Source: Pseudomonas sp. MYb185 | GTDB lineage: Bacteria > Pseudomonadota > Gammaproteobacteria > Pseudomonadales > Pseudomonadaceae | NCBI RefSeq assembly: GCF_002979975.1 | Contig: NZ_PCQD01000004.1 | Span: 356,669 to 420,668 of the forward strand | Length of the DNA stretch: 64,000 nucleotides | Direction: 5' to 3' | In this document: positions 17,513 to 28,664 of the stretch, piece after piece | Layout: each line of letters begins with the position of its first letter | Numbering within the stretch: the stretch's first letter is position 1 | Notes under the pieces: model-generated | Seen by the model: only the letters and a program-made list of their open reading frames with translations | What the model was told of the DNA's origin: nothing | The model's database searches: none | Made by a program: the position numbers and the translations under genes

Positions 17513-18256
17513 ATGAGTCTGGAAGGAAAAGTAGCGCTGGTTACCGGCGCCAGTCGGGGTATCGGGCAGGCCATCGCCCATGCCCTGGCAGCCCAGGGAG
17601 CAACTGTCATCGGCACTGCGACCAGTGATGCCGGTGCCGCGTCGATTGCCGAAAAACTCGCTGCGGCGGGGTATCAGGGCACCGGCATGAAGCTGGATGT
17701 GCGCGACCCGGCCTCGGTCAGCGAGGTGCTGGAACGCATCGCGGCGGAATACGCTGCGCCAGCTATTCTGGTCAATAATGCCGGGATAACCGCCGATAAT
17801 CTGCTTATGCGCATGAAAGATGATGAGTGGGATGATGTCATTAGCACCAACCTGGGCTCGGTTTACCGTCTGTCCAAGGCGGTACTGCGTGGCATGACCA
17901 AAGCCCGTTGGGGGCGTATCATCTGCATCAGTTCCGTGGTCGCCGGTATGGGCAACGGCGGGCAGTCCAATTATGCTGCCGCAAAAGCCGGCATGGAGGG
18001 CTTCGCCCGGGCACTGGCCCGCGAGGTGGGTTCCCGCGGTATCACCGTCAATGCGGTGGCACCCGGATTTATCGATACGGACATGACTCGTGCACTGAAC
18101 GACAGTCAGCGCTCGGTCATGCTCGAACAGATTCCGCTGGGGCGTCTCGGCCAGGCCGAGGAAATTGCTGCAGTGGTGGCGTTTCTTGCCGGTGAGCCGG
18201 CTGGATATATCACCGGGGCAACCATTCCGGTGAACGGCGGTATGTTCATGGGTTAA
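17513..18256 (+). CDS. fabG: 3-oxoacyl-ACP reductase
   Basis: 247 residues. NADPH-dependent ketoreductase of the elongation cycle; classical short-chain dehydrogenase with TGASRGIG cofactor loop, NNAGIT, catalytic Ser in ISSVVAGMGN and YxxxK in SNYAAAKAGMEGF. ATG 17513 follows AAGGAG. About 180 bp downstream is acpP with its own promoter. Confidence 0.96.
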   Translation: MSLEGKVALVTGASRGIGQAIAHALAAQGATVIGTATSDAGAASIAEKLAAAGYQGTGMKLDVRDPASVSEVLERIAAEYAAPAILVNNAGITADNLLMRMKDDEWDDVISTNLGSVYRLSKAVLRGMTKARWGRIICISSVVAGMGNGGQSNYAAAKAGMEGFARALAREVGSRGITVNAVAPGFIDTDMTRALNDSQRSVMLEQIPLGRLGQAEEIAAVVAFLAGEPAGYITGATIPVNGGMFMG

Positions 18257-18357
18257 ACTCCGGCACCTTCGGGCCGCCAATGGAGTTTGACTGGTTGAGA
18301 ACCGACCCGGTGCGAGCTGTCTGGGCCGGGCTGTTTTGGCACAGAAGCATTTCCAGC

Positions 18358-18385
18358 TTGAAAACTCGGGAATTCTTTCTATAAA
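18358..18385 (+). promoter_or_regulatory. Sigma-70 promoter ahead of acpP
   Basis: TTGAAA (18358-18363), 16-bp spacer, TATAAA (18380-18385), 51 bp before the acpP ATG. A separate promoter fits the high ACP demand relative to fabG. Confidence 0.7.
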
Positions 18386-18436
18386 CTACCCGCAGTCCGG
18401 CTTATCGGAACTGCAAATTAGGAGTGAGAACAAGGT

Positions 18437-18673
18437 ATGAGTACCATCGAAGAGCGCGTCAAGAAAATTGTTGCCGAACAACTCGGCGTCAAAGAAGAAG
18501 AAGTAACCAACAGTGCTTCCTTTGTTGAAGATCTTGGCGCTGACTCCCTGGACACCGTTGAGCTGGTGATGGCTCTCGAAGAAGAATTCGAGACCGAAAT
18601 TCCGGATGAAGAAGCCGAGAAGATCACCACCGTGCAAGAAGCAATCAACTACGTGAACGCGCACCAGAAGTAA
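18437..18673 (+). CDS. acpP: Acyl carrier protein
   Basis: 78 residues, strongly acidic. The phosphopantetheine attachment Ser is in [21 protein letters not shown] (Ser37). Carries growing acyl chains for lipid A, phospholipid and other synthesis. Own promoter upstream and a strong terminator downstream, so it can be expressed well above its neighbours. AGGAG ribosome site at 18420-18424. Confidence 0.98.
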   Translation: MSTIEERVKKIVAEQLGVKEEEVTNSASFVEDLGADSLDTVELVMALEEEFETEIPDEEAEKITTVQEAINYVNAHQK

Positions 18674-18701
18674 TCACGCAGTCTGCTTGCAGGTCGAAAG
18701 A

Positions 18702-18737
18702 AGCCGCAGTCCTGGTATCGGAACTGCGGCTTTTTTT
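18702..18737 (+). terminator. Rho-independent terminator after acpP
   Basis: Stem AGCCGCAGT (18702-18710) pairs with ACTGCGGCT (18723-18731), 12-base loop, followed by a run of seven T. It ends the acpP transcript before fabF. Confidence 0.9.
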
Positions 18738-18836
18738 GTGGCCTGCCATTCATGGCGGCCACCCTTGCGGGCTATCGCTGCGCGATGCGAAGAATCGCTC
18801 CCGGTGATTTTTTGTGGCCAGCTGTCCATGGCGGCA
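18731..18836. repeat. Imperfect direct repeat in the acpP-fabF spacer
   Basis: A T-run plus GTGGCC, a few bases, then CATGGCGGC occurs at about 18731-18759 and again at about 18808-18835. The two copies of about 28 bases differ mainly in the middle. The second starts like a terminator T-tract but has no preceding stem. It may be a duplicated piece of the acpP terminator tail. Confidence 0.5.
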
Positions 18837-18911
18837 ATCATTCAGTTGCCGCGCCGGTCCTTTATGCGGACAATAGCCCGCTGTCAAAAGAGTTGAATTA
18901 AGGAGTCTCCT

Positions 18912-20150
18912 TTGTCGCGTAGACGCGTCGTGGTAACCGGCCTGGGTATGTTGAGCCCGCTCGGCAATACGGTTGAAAGCAGCTGGCAGGCAGCTTTGGC
19001 AGGTAAAAGCGGCATCGCTCCCATTGAACATATGGACGTGAGCGCTTTCTCTACCCGTTTTGGGGGTTCGATCCGTGGTTTCGAGATCGAGCCGTACATG
19101 ACCGCCAAGGAAGCCCGCAAGCTGGATCTGTTCATTCAGTACGGCATCGCGGCCTGCATGCAGGCGTTGAACGAGTCGGGGCTGGAAATCAGCGATGCCA
19201 ACCGTGACCGCATCGGCGTGTCCATGGGGTCGGGTATCGGCGGTCTGACCAATATCGAGCATAACCATGAGTTGCTGCTCAACAGTGGCCCGCGGCGGAT
19301 TTCTCCTTTCTTCGTGCCCGGCTCGATCGTCAACATGGTGGCCGGCTACCTGTCGATCCAGTATGGCCTGCGTGGTCCGAACTACGCCCTGACCACCGCC
19401 TGCACCACGGGCACACACAGCATCGGCATGGCCGCGCGCAACATCGCCTATGGCGAGGCGGACGTGATGATTGCCGGTGGCTCGGAAATGGCTACCAGCG
19501 GCCTGGGGCTTGGCGGTTTCAGCGCAGCACGTGCGCTGTCGACCCGCAATGACGAGCCGCAGAAGGCCAGCCGTCCGTGGGACAGCGAGCGTGACGGCTT
19601 CGTGCTGTCCGACGGTTCCGGCGCCATGGTGCTGGAGGAATACGAACACGCCAAGGCGCGCGGCGCGCATATCCATGCCGAGCTGATCGGGTTTGGCATG
19701 AGTGGTGATGGCTATCATATGACCGCGCCACCGGAAGACGGTCGGGGTGCGGCGATGTGCATGGGCAATGCCCTGCGTGATGCCGGTATCGACCCTGAGC
19801 AGGTGGGCTACATCAACGCCCACGGTACTTCCACCCTGGCTGGTGATCTGGCCGAAACCCGTGCGGTGGAAAGCGTCTTCGGCGAGCATGCTCGCGCACT
19901 GGCGATGAGTTCGACCAAGTCCATGACTGGCCATCTGCTGGGTGCCGCGGGGGCCGTCGAGGCTATCTTCAGTGTGTTGGCCCTGCGCGACCAGGCGGCA
20001 CCGCCCACCATCAACCTGGATAATCCGGGTGAAGGCTGCAATCTCGACTATGTCGCCCATGAGGCACAGTCGCGCAAACTGGATGTGGCCGTATCCAACT
20101 CCTTCGGCTTCGGTGGCACCAACGGCAGCCTGGTGTTCCGCCGACTCTGA
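18912..20150 (+). CDS. fabF: 3-oxoacyl-ACP synthase II
   Basis: 412 residues. Condensing enzyme of chain elongation. Start TTG 18912 with AAGGAGTCTCC ahead; [27 protein letters not shown] is the family start. Catalytic Cys in [13 protein letters not shown], His in [13 protein letters not shown] and His in [14 protein letters not shown]. Its stop overlaps the pabC ATG (TGATG). Confidence 0.96.
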   Translation: MSRRRVVVTGLGMLSPLGNTVESSWQAALAGKSGIAPIEHMDVSAFSTRFGGSIRGFEIEPYMTAKEARKLDLFIQYGIAACMQALNESGLEISDANRDRIGVSMGSGIGGLTNIEHNHELLLNSGPRRISPFFVPGSIVNMVAGYLSIQYGLRGPNYALTTACTTGTHSIGMAARNIAYGEADVMIAGGSEMATSGLGLGGFSAARALSTRNDEPQKASRPWDSERDGFVLSDGSGAMVLEEYEHAKARGAHIHAELIGFGMSGDGYHMTAPPEDGRGAAMCMGNALRDAGIDPEQVGYINAHGTSTLAGDLAETRAVESVFGEHARALAMSSTKSMTGHLLGAAGAVEAIFSVLALRDQAAPPTINLDNPGEGCNLDYVAHEAQSRKLDVAVSNSFGFGGTNGSLVFRRL

Positions 20151-20991
20151 TGGACAGCAGCCGGATGGCCACTCCAACCGACACCAACTGCCTGGTCAAT
20201 GGTGTACCAGGCAGCCTGGTCTCGGTCCGGGATCGCGGCCTGGCCTACGGTGATGGCCTGTTCGAAACCATTCGGGTGAGTCGTGGCGTCGCCACCCTGG
20301 CCGACCGGCATTTCCAGCGGTTGGCCCAGGGGGCGGCTGTGCTGCACATACCGCTGGACCTGCAGCTGGTGAGGGAAGAGGTTGTCAGCCGTGCTGCCGC
20401 AATCGGCAGCGGACTGCTCAAACTGACCATCACCCGGGGCGAGTCCCAGCGTGGCTACGCCATGCCGCCGCAGCCTGCGCCCAACCGCATCCTGCAATCC
20501 TCGCCGTTGCCCGATTATCCGGCGGCCAACGCGGAGCAGGGCATTTCCCTGTACCCTTGCACCATGCGCTTGGGATACCAGCCGTTACTGGCCGGCCTCA
20601 AGCACCTCAATCGGCTGGAGCAGGTATTGGCGCGCAGCGAATGGCAGGGTGCCGAACATGCCGAAGGACTGGTATGCGATCTGGCCGGCCACCCCATTGA
20701 ATGCACCATGAGCAATCTGTTCGTCCGGCTTCAGCACGGGTGGGTCACGCCGGCGCTCGACCAGTGCGGTGTGCGCGGTGTGATGCGTGACTATCTGCTG
20801 CAGCAACTGGCCAGTCGCGGCGAGCCGGTTGCCGAGCGTCGCATCAGCCTCGACGAATTGCTGGCAGCGGAAGAGATATTCTGCTGCAACAGCGTATTCG
20901 GCGTCTGGCCGATCGTCGCGCTGGATGAGCACCGCTGGCCGGTTGGCCCGCATACACGGTTTGTGCAAACCCTGGCAAAGCAGGTTCTGAG

Positions 20992-20995
<4 letters not shown>
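20150..20995 (+). CDS. pabC: Aminodeoxychorismate lyase
   Basis: 281 residues, class IV PLP aminotransferase fold. VRDRGLAYGDGLFETIRV is the family start, PLP-lysine in AGLKHLNRLEQVLAR, and CTMSNLFV and EIFCCNSVFGVWPI follow. Releases p-aminobenzoate for folate. One-base overlap with fabF and TTGA overlap with mltG show translational coupling. Confidence 0.93.
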
Positions 20996-23688
<2,693 letters not shown>

Positions 23689-23722
23689 CCTGAATTCGCC
23701 GAGTACACACAAGGACAACGTT

Positions 23723-24079
23723 ATGAACACAGCGACTGCGCCAGGACCCCGCAACGGCATTCTTTCACTGACCATCAAGGACAAGTCGGTGCTGTATGCC
23801 GCCTACATGCCTTTCATAAAACATGGCGGGATGTTCATTCCCACCAACAAATCCTATCGCCTCGGCGATGAGGTATTCATGCTGCTCAACCTGATGGAAG
23901 AACCGGAAAAGATTCCGGTGGCCGGCAAGGTCATCTGGATCACGCCCAGGGGCGCGCAGGGCAACCGCGCAGCCGGTATCGGCGTGCAGTTCAGCGACCA
24001 GGACAGCACCGCCCGCAGCAAGATCGAAACCTACCTGGCCGGTGCGCTCAAATCGGACCGCCCGACCCATACCATGTGA
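23723..24079 (+). CDS. pilZ: Type IV pilus biogenesis protein PilZ
   Basis: 118 residues, the founding PilZ type. It lacks the RxxxR c-di-GMP motif of most PilZ domains, as does P. aeruginosa PilZ, and keeps MPFIKHGGMFIPTNKSYRLGDEVFMLLNLMEE. Needed for pilus assembly, acting with PilF/FimX. Ends at the tatD start region. Confidence 0.93.
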   Translation: MNTATAPGPRNGILSLTIKDKSVLYAAYMPFIKHGGMFIPTNKSYRLGDEVFMLLNLMEEPEKIPVAGKVIWITPRGAQGNRAAGIGVQFSDQDSTARSKIETYLAGALKSDRPTHTM

Positions 24080-24081
24080 CC

Positions 24082-24861
24082 ATGCTGATAGATTCCCATT
24101 GCCATCTCGACCGACTCGACCTCACCGCCCATGACGGCAGCCTCGACAATGCGCTGAATGCCGCTCGCGCCCGTGGCGTGGGCAAGTTCCTGTGCATCGG
24201 GGTGGACGCAGCCAATGCCCCGGTGGTCAAACAACTGGCCGAACAGTACGAGGATGTATGGTGCAGTGTCGGTATCCACCCACTGGATCTGAGCCGCAAC
24301 GAGGCGACCGACCTTGCCTGGCTGCTGCAGGCGCTGGATCACTCCCGGGTGGTGGCGATCGGCGAGACCGGGCTGGACTACCACTACCAGCCGGAGATGG
24401 CCGAGGCGCAACAGGCGTCCTTCCGCTGTCACCTGCAGGCCGCGCGCCAGACCGGCAAGCCGGTCATCATCCATACCCGTGAAGCCCGTGCCGATACGCT
24501 GGAGCTGCTGCGCGAGGCTGATCTGCCGCAGGCCGGGGTGCTGCATTGCTTCACCGAAGACTGGGACATGGCCCGGGCAGCACTGGATATGGGCTACTAC
24601 ATATCCCTGTCCGGCATCGTTACCTTCCGCAATGCCGAGGCGCTACGCGAGGTGGCCCGGCGGGTGCCCGCCGATCGTCTGCTGGTGGAGACCGACTCGC
24701 CCTACCTGGCACCCGTGCCGCATCGTGGCAAGCCGAACGAGCCGCAGTTCGTCCATGAGGTGGCGGCCGCGCTGGCGCAGATACGTGGCGAGTCGGAGGA
24801 AACCCTGTGGGAGAACACCACCGCCAACTTCCACCGGCTGTTCCCCCTGGCCATCAACTGA
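24082..24861 (+). CDS. tatD: TatD family metal-dependent hydrolase
   Basis: 259 residues; starts MLIDSHCHLDRLD (HxH metal pair). IGETGLDYHYQPE carries the metal Glu, VIIHTREA and VLHCFTED the next histidines, VETDSPYLAPVPHRGKPNEP the Asp. TatD proteins are 3'-5' exonucleases and D-aminoacyl-type hydrolases. A GTG at 24076 overlapping the pilZ stop is an alternative start. Confidence 0.93.
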   Translation: MLIDSHCHLDRLDLTAHDGSLDNALNAARARGVGKFLCIGVDAANAPVVKQLAEQYEDVWCSVGIHPLDLSRNEATDLAWLLQALDHSRVVAIGETGLDYHYQPEMAEAQQASFRCHLQAARQTGKPVIIHTREARADTLELLREADLPQAGVLHCFTEDWDMARAALDMGYYISLSGIVTFRNAEALREVARRVPADRLLVETDSPYLAPVPHRGKPNEPQFVHEVAAALAQIRGESEETLWENTTANFHRLFPLAIN

Positions 24862-24870
24862 CAGCGGCCA

Positions 24871-25470
24871 TCAGCCCTTGAGCTTGCTGGCGATCTGGGC
24901 CACATGCTGGCCCTGATGGCGGGCAATGCCCAGTTCGCGTTCATCGGGTTGACGTGATCCATCTCCGCCGGCAATGGTCGAGGCACCATAAGGTGTACCG
25001 CCACCAACCTGGGAAATATCGAACAGCGCTGGAGTGGTATAACCGATCGGTACTATGATCATGCCGTGGTGCGCCAGGGTGGTCCAGGTGGAGGTGATGG
25101 TCATCTCTTCACCACCGCCGGTACCGGTGGAGGTGAACACACTGGCGACCTTTCCGGCCAGCGCGCCCTTGGCCCACAGACCGCCGGTCTGGTCGAGGAA
25201 ATTGCGCATCTGCCCGGACATGTTGCCGAAGCGGGTCGGGGTACCGAAGATGATGGCATCATAGTCGGCCAGCTCCGCCGGGCTGGCCACGGCGGCCTGT
25301 TGATCGGTCTTGCCGCCCGCGGCGGCAAATGCTTCGGCATTCATGGTCTCCGGAACCCGCTTGATGGTGACCTCGACGCCGGATACGCCGCGCGCCCCTT
25401 CGGCGACCGCCTCGGCCATGGTTTCGATATGACCGTACATGGAATGGTAAAGCACTAGTATTTTCGCCAT
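24871..25470 (-). CDS. wrbA: NAD(P)H:quinone oxidoreductase, WrbA type
   Basis: 199 residues. Flavodoxin-like FMN domain: [18 protein letters not shown] (phosphate loop), [25 protein letters not shown] and [13 protein letters not shown]. Two-electron quinone reduction against oxidative stress. Start 25470 preceded by GAGGAAG; a longer upstream frame is not supported. Convergent with tatD with a 9-bp gap. Confidence 0.95.
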   Translation of the reverse strand: MAKILVLYHSMYGHIETMAEAVAEGARGVSGVEVTIKRVPETMNAEAFAAAGGKTDQQAAVASPAELADYDAIIFGTPTRFGNMSGQMRNFLDQTGGLWAKGALAGKVASVFTSTGTGGGEEMTITSTWTTLAHHGMIIVPIGYTTPALFDISQVGGGTPYGASTIAGGDGSRQPDERELGIARHQGQHVAQIASKLKG

Positions 25471-25581
25471 GATCGCTTCCTCTTCAATGGATGGGCTGTA
25501 GCCTGAGGCCCATGGATTACATGCAGTGTAGGTTAAAAAGATCATTTTCCGGGGCGCTGACAACGCCTCGGCGGTGCCCGC

Positions 25582-26280
25582 TCAGTTCACATCCACCAGC
25601 ACTATCTCGCTGGTCTCGGTAGCCACGACCCGTAACAGGTCCTCGTCCCGGATAGCCAGCCCGTCGCCAGCAGTGGCAGCTACACCATTGACTTCGATGC
25701 GACCGCTGGCCGGCACCATATAGACCTTGCGGCCCTTGGCGACGGCATAGTCCGCGGTTTGTCCGGCCTGCAATGTGGCTGCCACCAGGCGTGCATCGGC
25801 ACGGATCTTCAACGCCTCGGTGTCTTCCGGCATACCACTGGCCAGAGCGACGAAAGAGCCGCTGCGTTCCCCCCTGGGGAACTGACGAGTGCCCCAGGAG
25901 GGCGGCAGGCCTTTCTCATCGGGCAATATCCATATCTGGAAAAGTCGGGTTTCCTCATCCTCCATGTTGTATTCACTGTGGGCGATGCCGGTGCCGGCGC
26001 TCATCACCTGTACGTCGCCCGCCACCGTCCGCCCCTCATTACCGAGGTTGTCGCGATGGGTGATCGCACCAGCGCGGACGTAGGTGATGATTTCCATATC
26101 CTGGTGCGGATGGCCGGGAAAGCCCGACTGGGGGGCGATGATGTCATCGTTCCACACTCGCAGATGGCCCCAGTGCATGCGCTTGGGATCGTGATATCCG
26201 GCGAACGAAAAGTGATGACGGGCATCCAGCCAGCCATGGTTGGCTCTGCCCAGTTGTGTGTAGGGACGTAATTCGATCAT
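25582..26280 (-). CDS. Pirin family protein (YhhW-like)
   Basis: 232 residues, double cupin. Metal ligands in GFPGHPHQDMEIITYV and SAGTGIAHSEYN; the N-terminus has WLDARHHFSF and the C-terminal cupin is DGLAIRDED. YhhW-type pirins act as quercetin dioxygenases in vitro; the in vivo role is unclear. Strong GGGAGAG ribosome site. The AT-rich upstream (26380-26400) likely holds its promoter. Possibly transcribed toward wrbA, 111 bp away. Confidence 0.88.
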   Translation of the reverse strand: MIELRPYTQLGRANHGWLDARHHFSFAGYHDPKRMHWGHLRVWNDDIIAPQSGFPGHPHQDMEIITYVRAGAITHRDNLGNEGRTVAGDVQVMSAGTGIAHSEYNMEDEETRLFQIWILPDEKGLPPSWGTRQFPRGERSGSFVALASGMPEDTEALKIRADARLVAATLQAGQTADYAVAKGRKVYMVPASGRIEVNGVAATAGDGLAIRDEDLLRVVATETSEIVLVDVN

Positions 26281-26432
26281 GAGTCTCTCCCTTCATTCAG
26301 GTTGCTGGCCACCGGGTCGGTGGGTCAATGACAAACATGATCAATCAGTTTGATCGGGATAAAAAGCGCATAAATTGCGCTTAATATATCTAATATATAG
26401 ATGTTTTCAGGTTTCTCCACGCCCATAAAAAA

Positions 26433-26460
26433 ACCCGAATTCCGGGGGAAGAATTCGGGT
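26433..26460 (-). terminator. Rho-independent terminator, minus strand
   Basis: ACCCGAATTC (26433-26442) pairs with GAATTCGGGT (26451-26460), 8-base loop. On the minus strand the stem is followed by a run of T (the A-run at 26427-26433). It terminates transcription coming from the aminotransferase side. Confidence 0.85.
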
Positions 26461-26479
26461 CAAGACCATTAGGAGTGAT

Positions 26480-26506
26480 ACAGAAACGGGCAGAGCCCGT
26501 TTCTGT
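26480..26506 (-). terminator. Second hairpin, 12-bp perfect stem
   Basis: ACAGAAACGGGC (26480-26491), loop AGA, exact reverse complement (26495-26506). No T-run follows, so it may act as a 3' stabilizer or pause in tandem with the terminator 20 bp further along the minus strand. The arm begins inside the stop codon of a 19-codon mini-ORF. Confidence 0.6.
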
Positions 26507-26565
26507 CAGGCTGGCACTTGGGGGAGATGCCAGAACCTGATGTGGTAAGTATTGTCGGTATTCAC
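26506..26565 (-). CDS. Possible 19-residue mini-ORF (very tentative)
   Basis: GTG at 26565 preceded by AAGGTGG with 7-base spacing; reads MNTDNTYHIRFWHLPQVPA and stops right at the 12-bp hairpin. It lies after the aminotransferase gene and before two hairpins. Rich in aromatic and His residues, no signal. I recognise no family. Chance occurrence is quite possible. Confidence 0.2.
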   Translation of the reverse strand: MNTDNTYHIRFWHLPQVPA

Positions 26566-26623
26566 CGCATTTCCACCTTGAAAGGCCTCTTGGTTAAACT
26601 CATTTGGAATAACTTTATCCAGC

Positions 26624-27781
26624 TTATCGTGACCGGTTGTAGTGTTGTTGCAGAGCGCTGCGCAGAATGGCCAGCGCGTTGTCCAGCACCTGCTGAGAAG
26701 TATAGAAGTGCGGTGACCAGCGAATCCCGCCCCCGCGCTCGGCACAGACGATGCCCGCGTCTTTCAGCTGCTGGAACAGCCAGGCATTGGGGCAGTCGCC
26801 GATGGTGAAGGTGACAATACCCGCGCGGCGCTCCGGTGTGCTGGGGCTGAGAATGCGTGCTCCGGGAATGGCGGCTATCGAGTGCAGCAGATAGGCGGTG
26901 CGCTGTTGCAACGCCTCCTGGATACGCTTGAGGCCGACCTCCAGCAACAGCTCCAGACTGGCGGACAGGGCGTGCTGGGCCAGGGTATTGGGGCTGCCGG
27001 GCTCGAAACGCCGTGCGGTGCTGGCCGGGACCCAGTCCTCACGGTCATAGTCGCCCATGGCCTCGACCATATGCCAGCCGAACTGGGTCAGTTTTAGGCG
27101 ATCGCGGGCTTCGCGCCGGCAATAGAACACGCCGAGCCCTTCGGGGCCGAGCAGCCACTTGTGCCCATCGGCCATCGCGAAGTCGCAGTCAATGGCCTGT
27201 ACATCGAAGGGCAGGGCGCCCAGGGACTGGATGGCATCCACGCAGAACAGAATGTTGCGCTCGCGGCAGGCGCGCCCGAGACGTTCCAGGTCCATGCGCA
27301 GCCCACTGGCATATTGCACCGAGCTGATGCTGAGCAGGCGTGTGGCCGGTCCCATCGCCGCGATCAGCGCCGCTTCGGGGTCCCCATCCAGACTGACCTG
27401 GCGTACGGTGACGCCGCGTCCTTCCAGCGCCTGCCAGGGGATGCGGTTGGAGGGAAACTCCTGATCGCTGATCAGTACTTCATCACCCGCGGCCCAGTCC
27501 AGGCCCATGGCAACCAGCGACAATGCCTCGGAGGTATTCTTGACCAGTGCGATATCGCCCTTGCCGGGGGCATTGAGCAGGGTCTGCAATTGCCCGCGCA
27601 GCCGATGTTCCAATTGAATCCAGCGGGGGTAGTCGCGCGCACCCTGATGGATGTTTTCCCGGGCGAAGGCACTTACCGCATCCGCTGCACGTTTTGGCCA
27701 GGGCGCCACAGCGGCGTGATTCAGATAACAGATACTTGGGTCGTGGGGAAACTCGTCATCCCACAATGCATCATGAAGCAT
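26624..27781 (-). CDS. Class V aminotransferase / cysteine desulfurase-like PLP enzyme
   Basis: 385 residues. CYLNHAAVAPWPKRAADAV (substrate loop), KNTSEALSLVAMGL, ILFCVDAIQSLGALPFDV (Asp to PLP ring nitrogen), ADGHKWLLGPEG with the Schiff-base Lys, and FEPGSPNTLAQHALSASLELL. No catalytic-loop Cys typical of NifS/IscS desulfurases is evident, so a transaminase or lyase is likelier; substrate unknown. Divergent from a TetR gene. Confidence 0.85.
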   Translation of the reverse strand: MLHDALWDDEFPHDPSICYLNHAAVAPWPKRAADAVSAFARENIHQGARDYPRWIQLEHRLRGQLQTLLNAPGKGDIALVKNTSEALSLVAMGLDWAAGDEVLISDQEFPSNRIPWQALEGRGVTVRQVSLDGDPEAALIAAMGPATRLLSISSVQYASGLRMDLERLGRACRERNILFCVDAIQSLGALPFDVQAIDCDFAMADGHKWLLGPEGLGVFYCRREARDRLKLTQFGWHMVEAMGDYDREDWVPASTARRFEPGSPNTLAQHALSASLELLLEVGLKRIQEALQQRTAYLLHSIAAIPGARILSPSTPERRAGIVTFTIGDCPNAWLFQQLKDAGIVCAERGGGIRWSPHFYTSQQVLDNALAILRSALQQHYNRSR

Positions 27782-27865
27782 GGTCAGGTCCTGTCCGGGT
27801 TACGTTGAGATTGATGATAGCGTGGCTGCAGGCAAACGACAGGGGATAGTGAATGTGTGATGAAT

Positions 27866-27888
27866 TTCCGGTCATTTTAGTACCGGAA
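27866..27888. promoter_or_regulatory. Inverted repeat, candidate TetR-family operator
   Basis: TTCCGGT (27866-27872) and ACCGGAA (27882-27888), 9-bp spacer, in the 171-bp region between the divergent aminotransferase and TetR genes. A CATAAT (about 27914-27919) downstream may be the -10 for the TetR gene. Confidence 0.5.
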
Positions 27889-27952
27889 GTGTGCAAGGGG
27901 TCATGAAATTGGCATAATGCGCACTCATCGTCACGCCCATGCAGGTAAGCAT

Positions 27953-28591
27953 ATGCAGAAAGAATCACGCAAAATCCGGGAGTTTCGCCGTCGGGAACAG
28001 GAAATCCTGGCTGCGGCGTTGCGATTGTTCCTCGAACAGGGGGAGGACAGCGTCACGGTCGAGATGATCGCCGATGAGGTGGGCATCGGCAAGGGCACCA
28101 TCTACAAGCATTTCAAGTCCAAGGCCGAGATCTATCTGCGCCTGATGCTCGACTATGAGCGCGACCTGGCCGAGCTGCTGCATTCGGAAACCATCGAAAA
28201 GGACCGCGAGGCTCTGTCACGTGAATACTTTGCCTTCCGCATGAGCGATCCCGAGCGCTATCGCCTGTTCGACCGCCTGGAGGAAAAGGTGGTCAAGGCC
28301 AACCAGATGCCGGAACTGATCGAGCAATTGCATGGCATTCGCGCCTCCAACTTCAATCATCTGACCGGAGTCATTCAGGAACGGATCGATGAAGGCAAGC
28401 TGGAGGATGTGCCGGCGTACTTCCATTACTGTGCCGCCTGGGCGCTGGTGCATGGAGCCATGTCCATGTATCACTCACCGTTCTGGCAAGATGTCATCAA
28501 GGACAAGGAAGGCTACATGCGCTTTCTGACGGATATGGGAGTGCGCATGGGTAATCGCTCCAAGCGCCGGAAGGAGGGTGATCCTGCCTGA
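27953..28591 (+). CDS. TetR/AcrR family transcriptional regulator
   Basis: 212 residues. N-terminal HTH: RREQEILAAALRLFLEQGEDSVTVEMIADEVGIGKGTIYKHFKSKAEIYLRLMLDYE, typical TetR helix-turn-helix ending in tyrosine-rich YKHF. The C-terminal ligand domain is not diagnostic. ATG 27953 is chosen over 27917 because AGGTAAG precedes it and homologs start near MQKE. It may repress itself, the aminotransferase or the amidohydrolase downstream. Confidence 0.9.
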   Translation: MQKESRKIREFRRREQEILAAALRLFLEQGEDSVTVEMIADEVGIGKGTIYKHFKSKAEIYLRLMLDYERDLAELLHSETIEKDREALSREYFAFRMSDPERYRLFDRLEEKVVKANQMPELIEQLHGIRASNFNHLTGVIQERIDEGKLEDVPAYFHYCAAWALVHGAMSMYHSPFWQDVIKDKEGYMRFLTDMGVRMGNRSKRRKEGDPA

Positions 28592-28664
28592 GGGGTGTCC
28601 GGTGAACTTTGCCGGTCGCCGTTGGGTCTACAGGGGCGATCGACTTACACAGGAGTGGCCCCGT

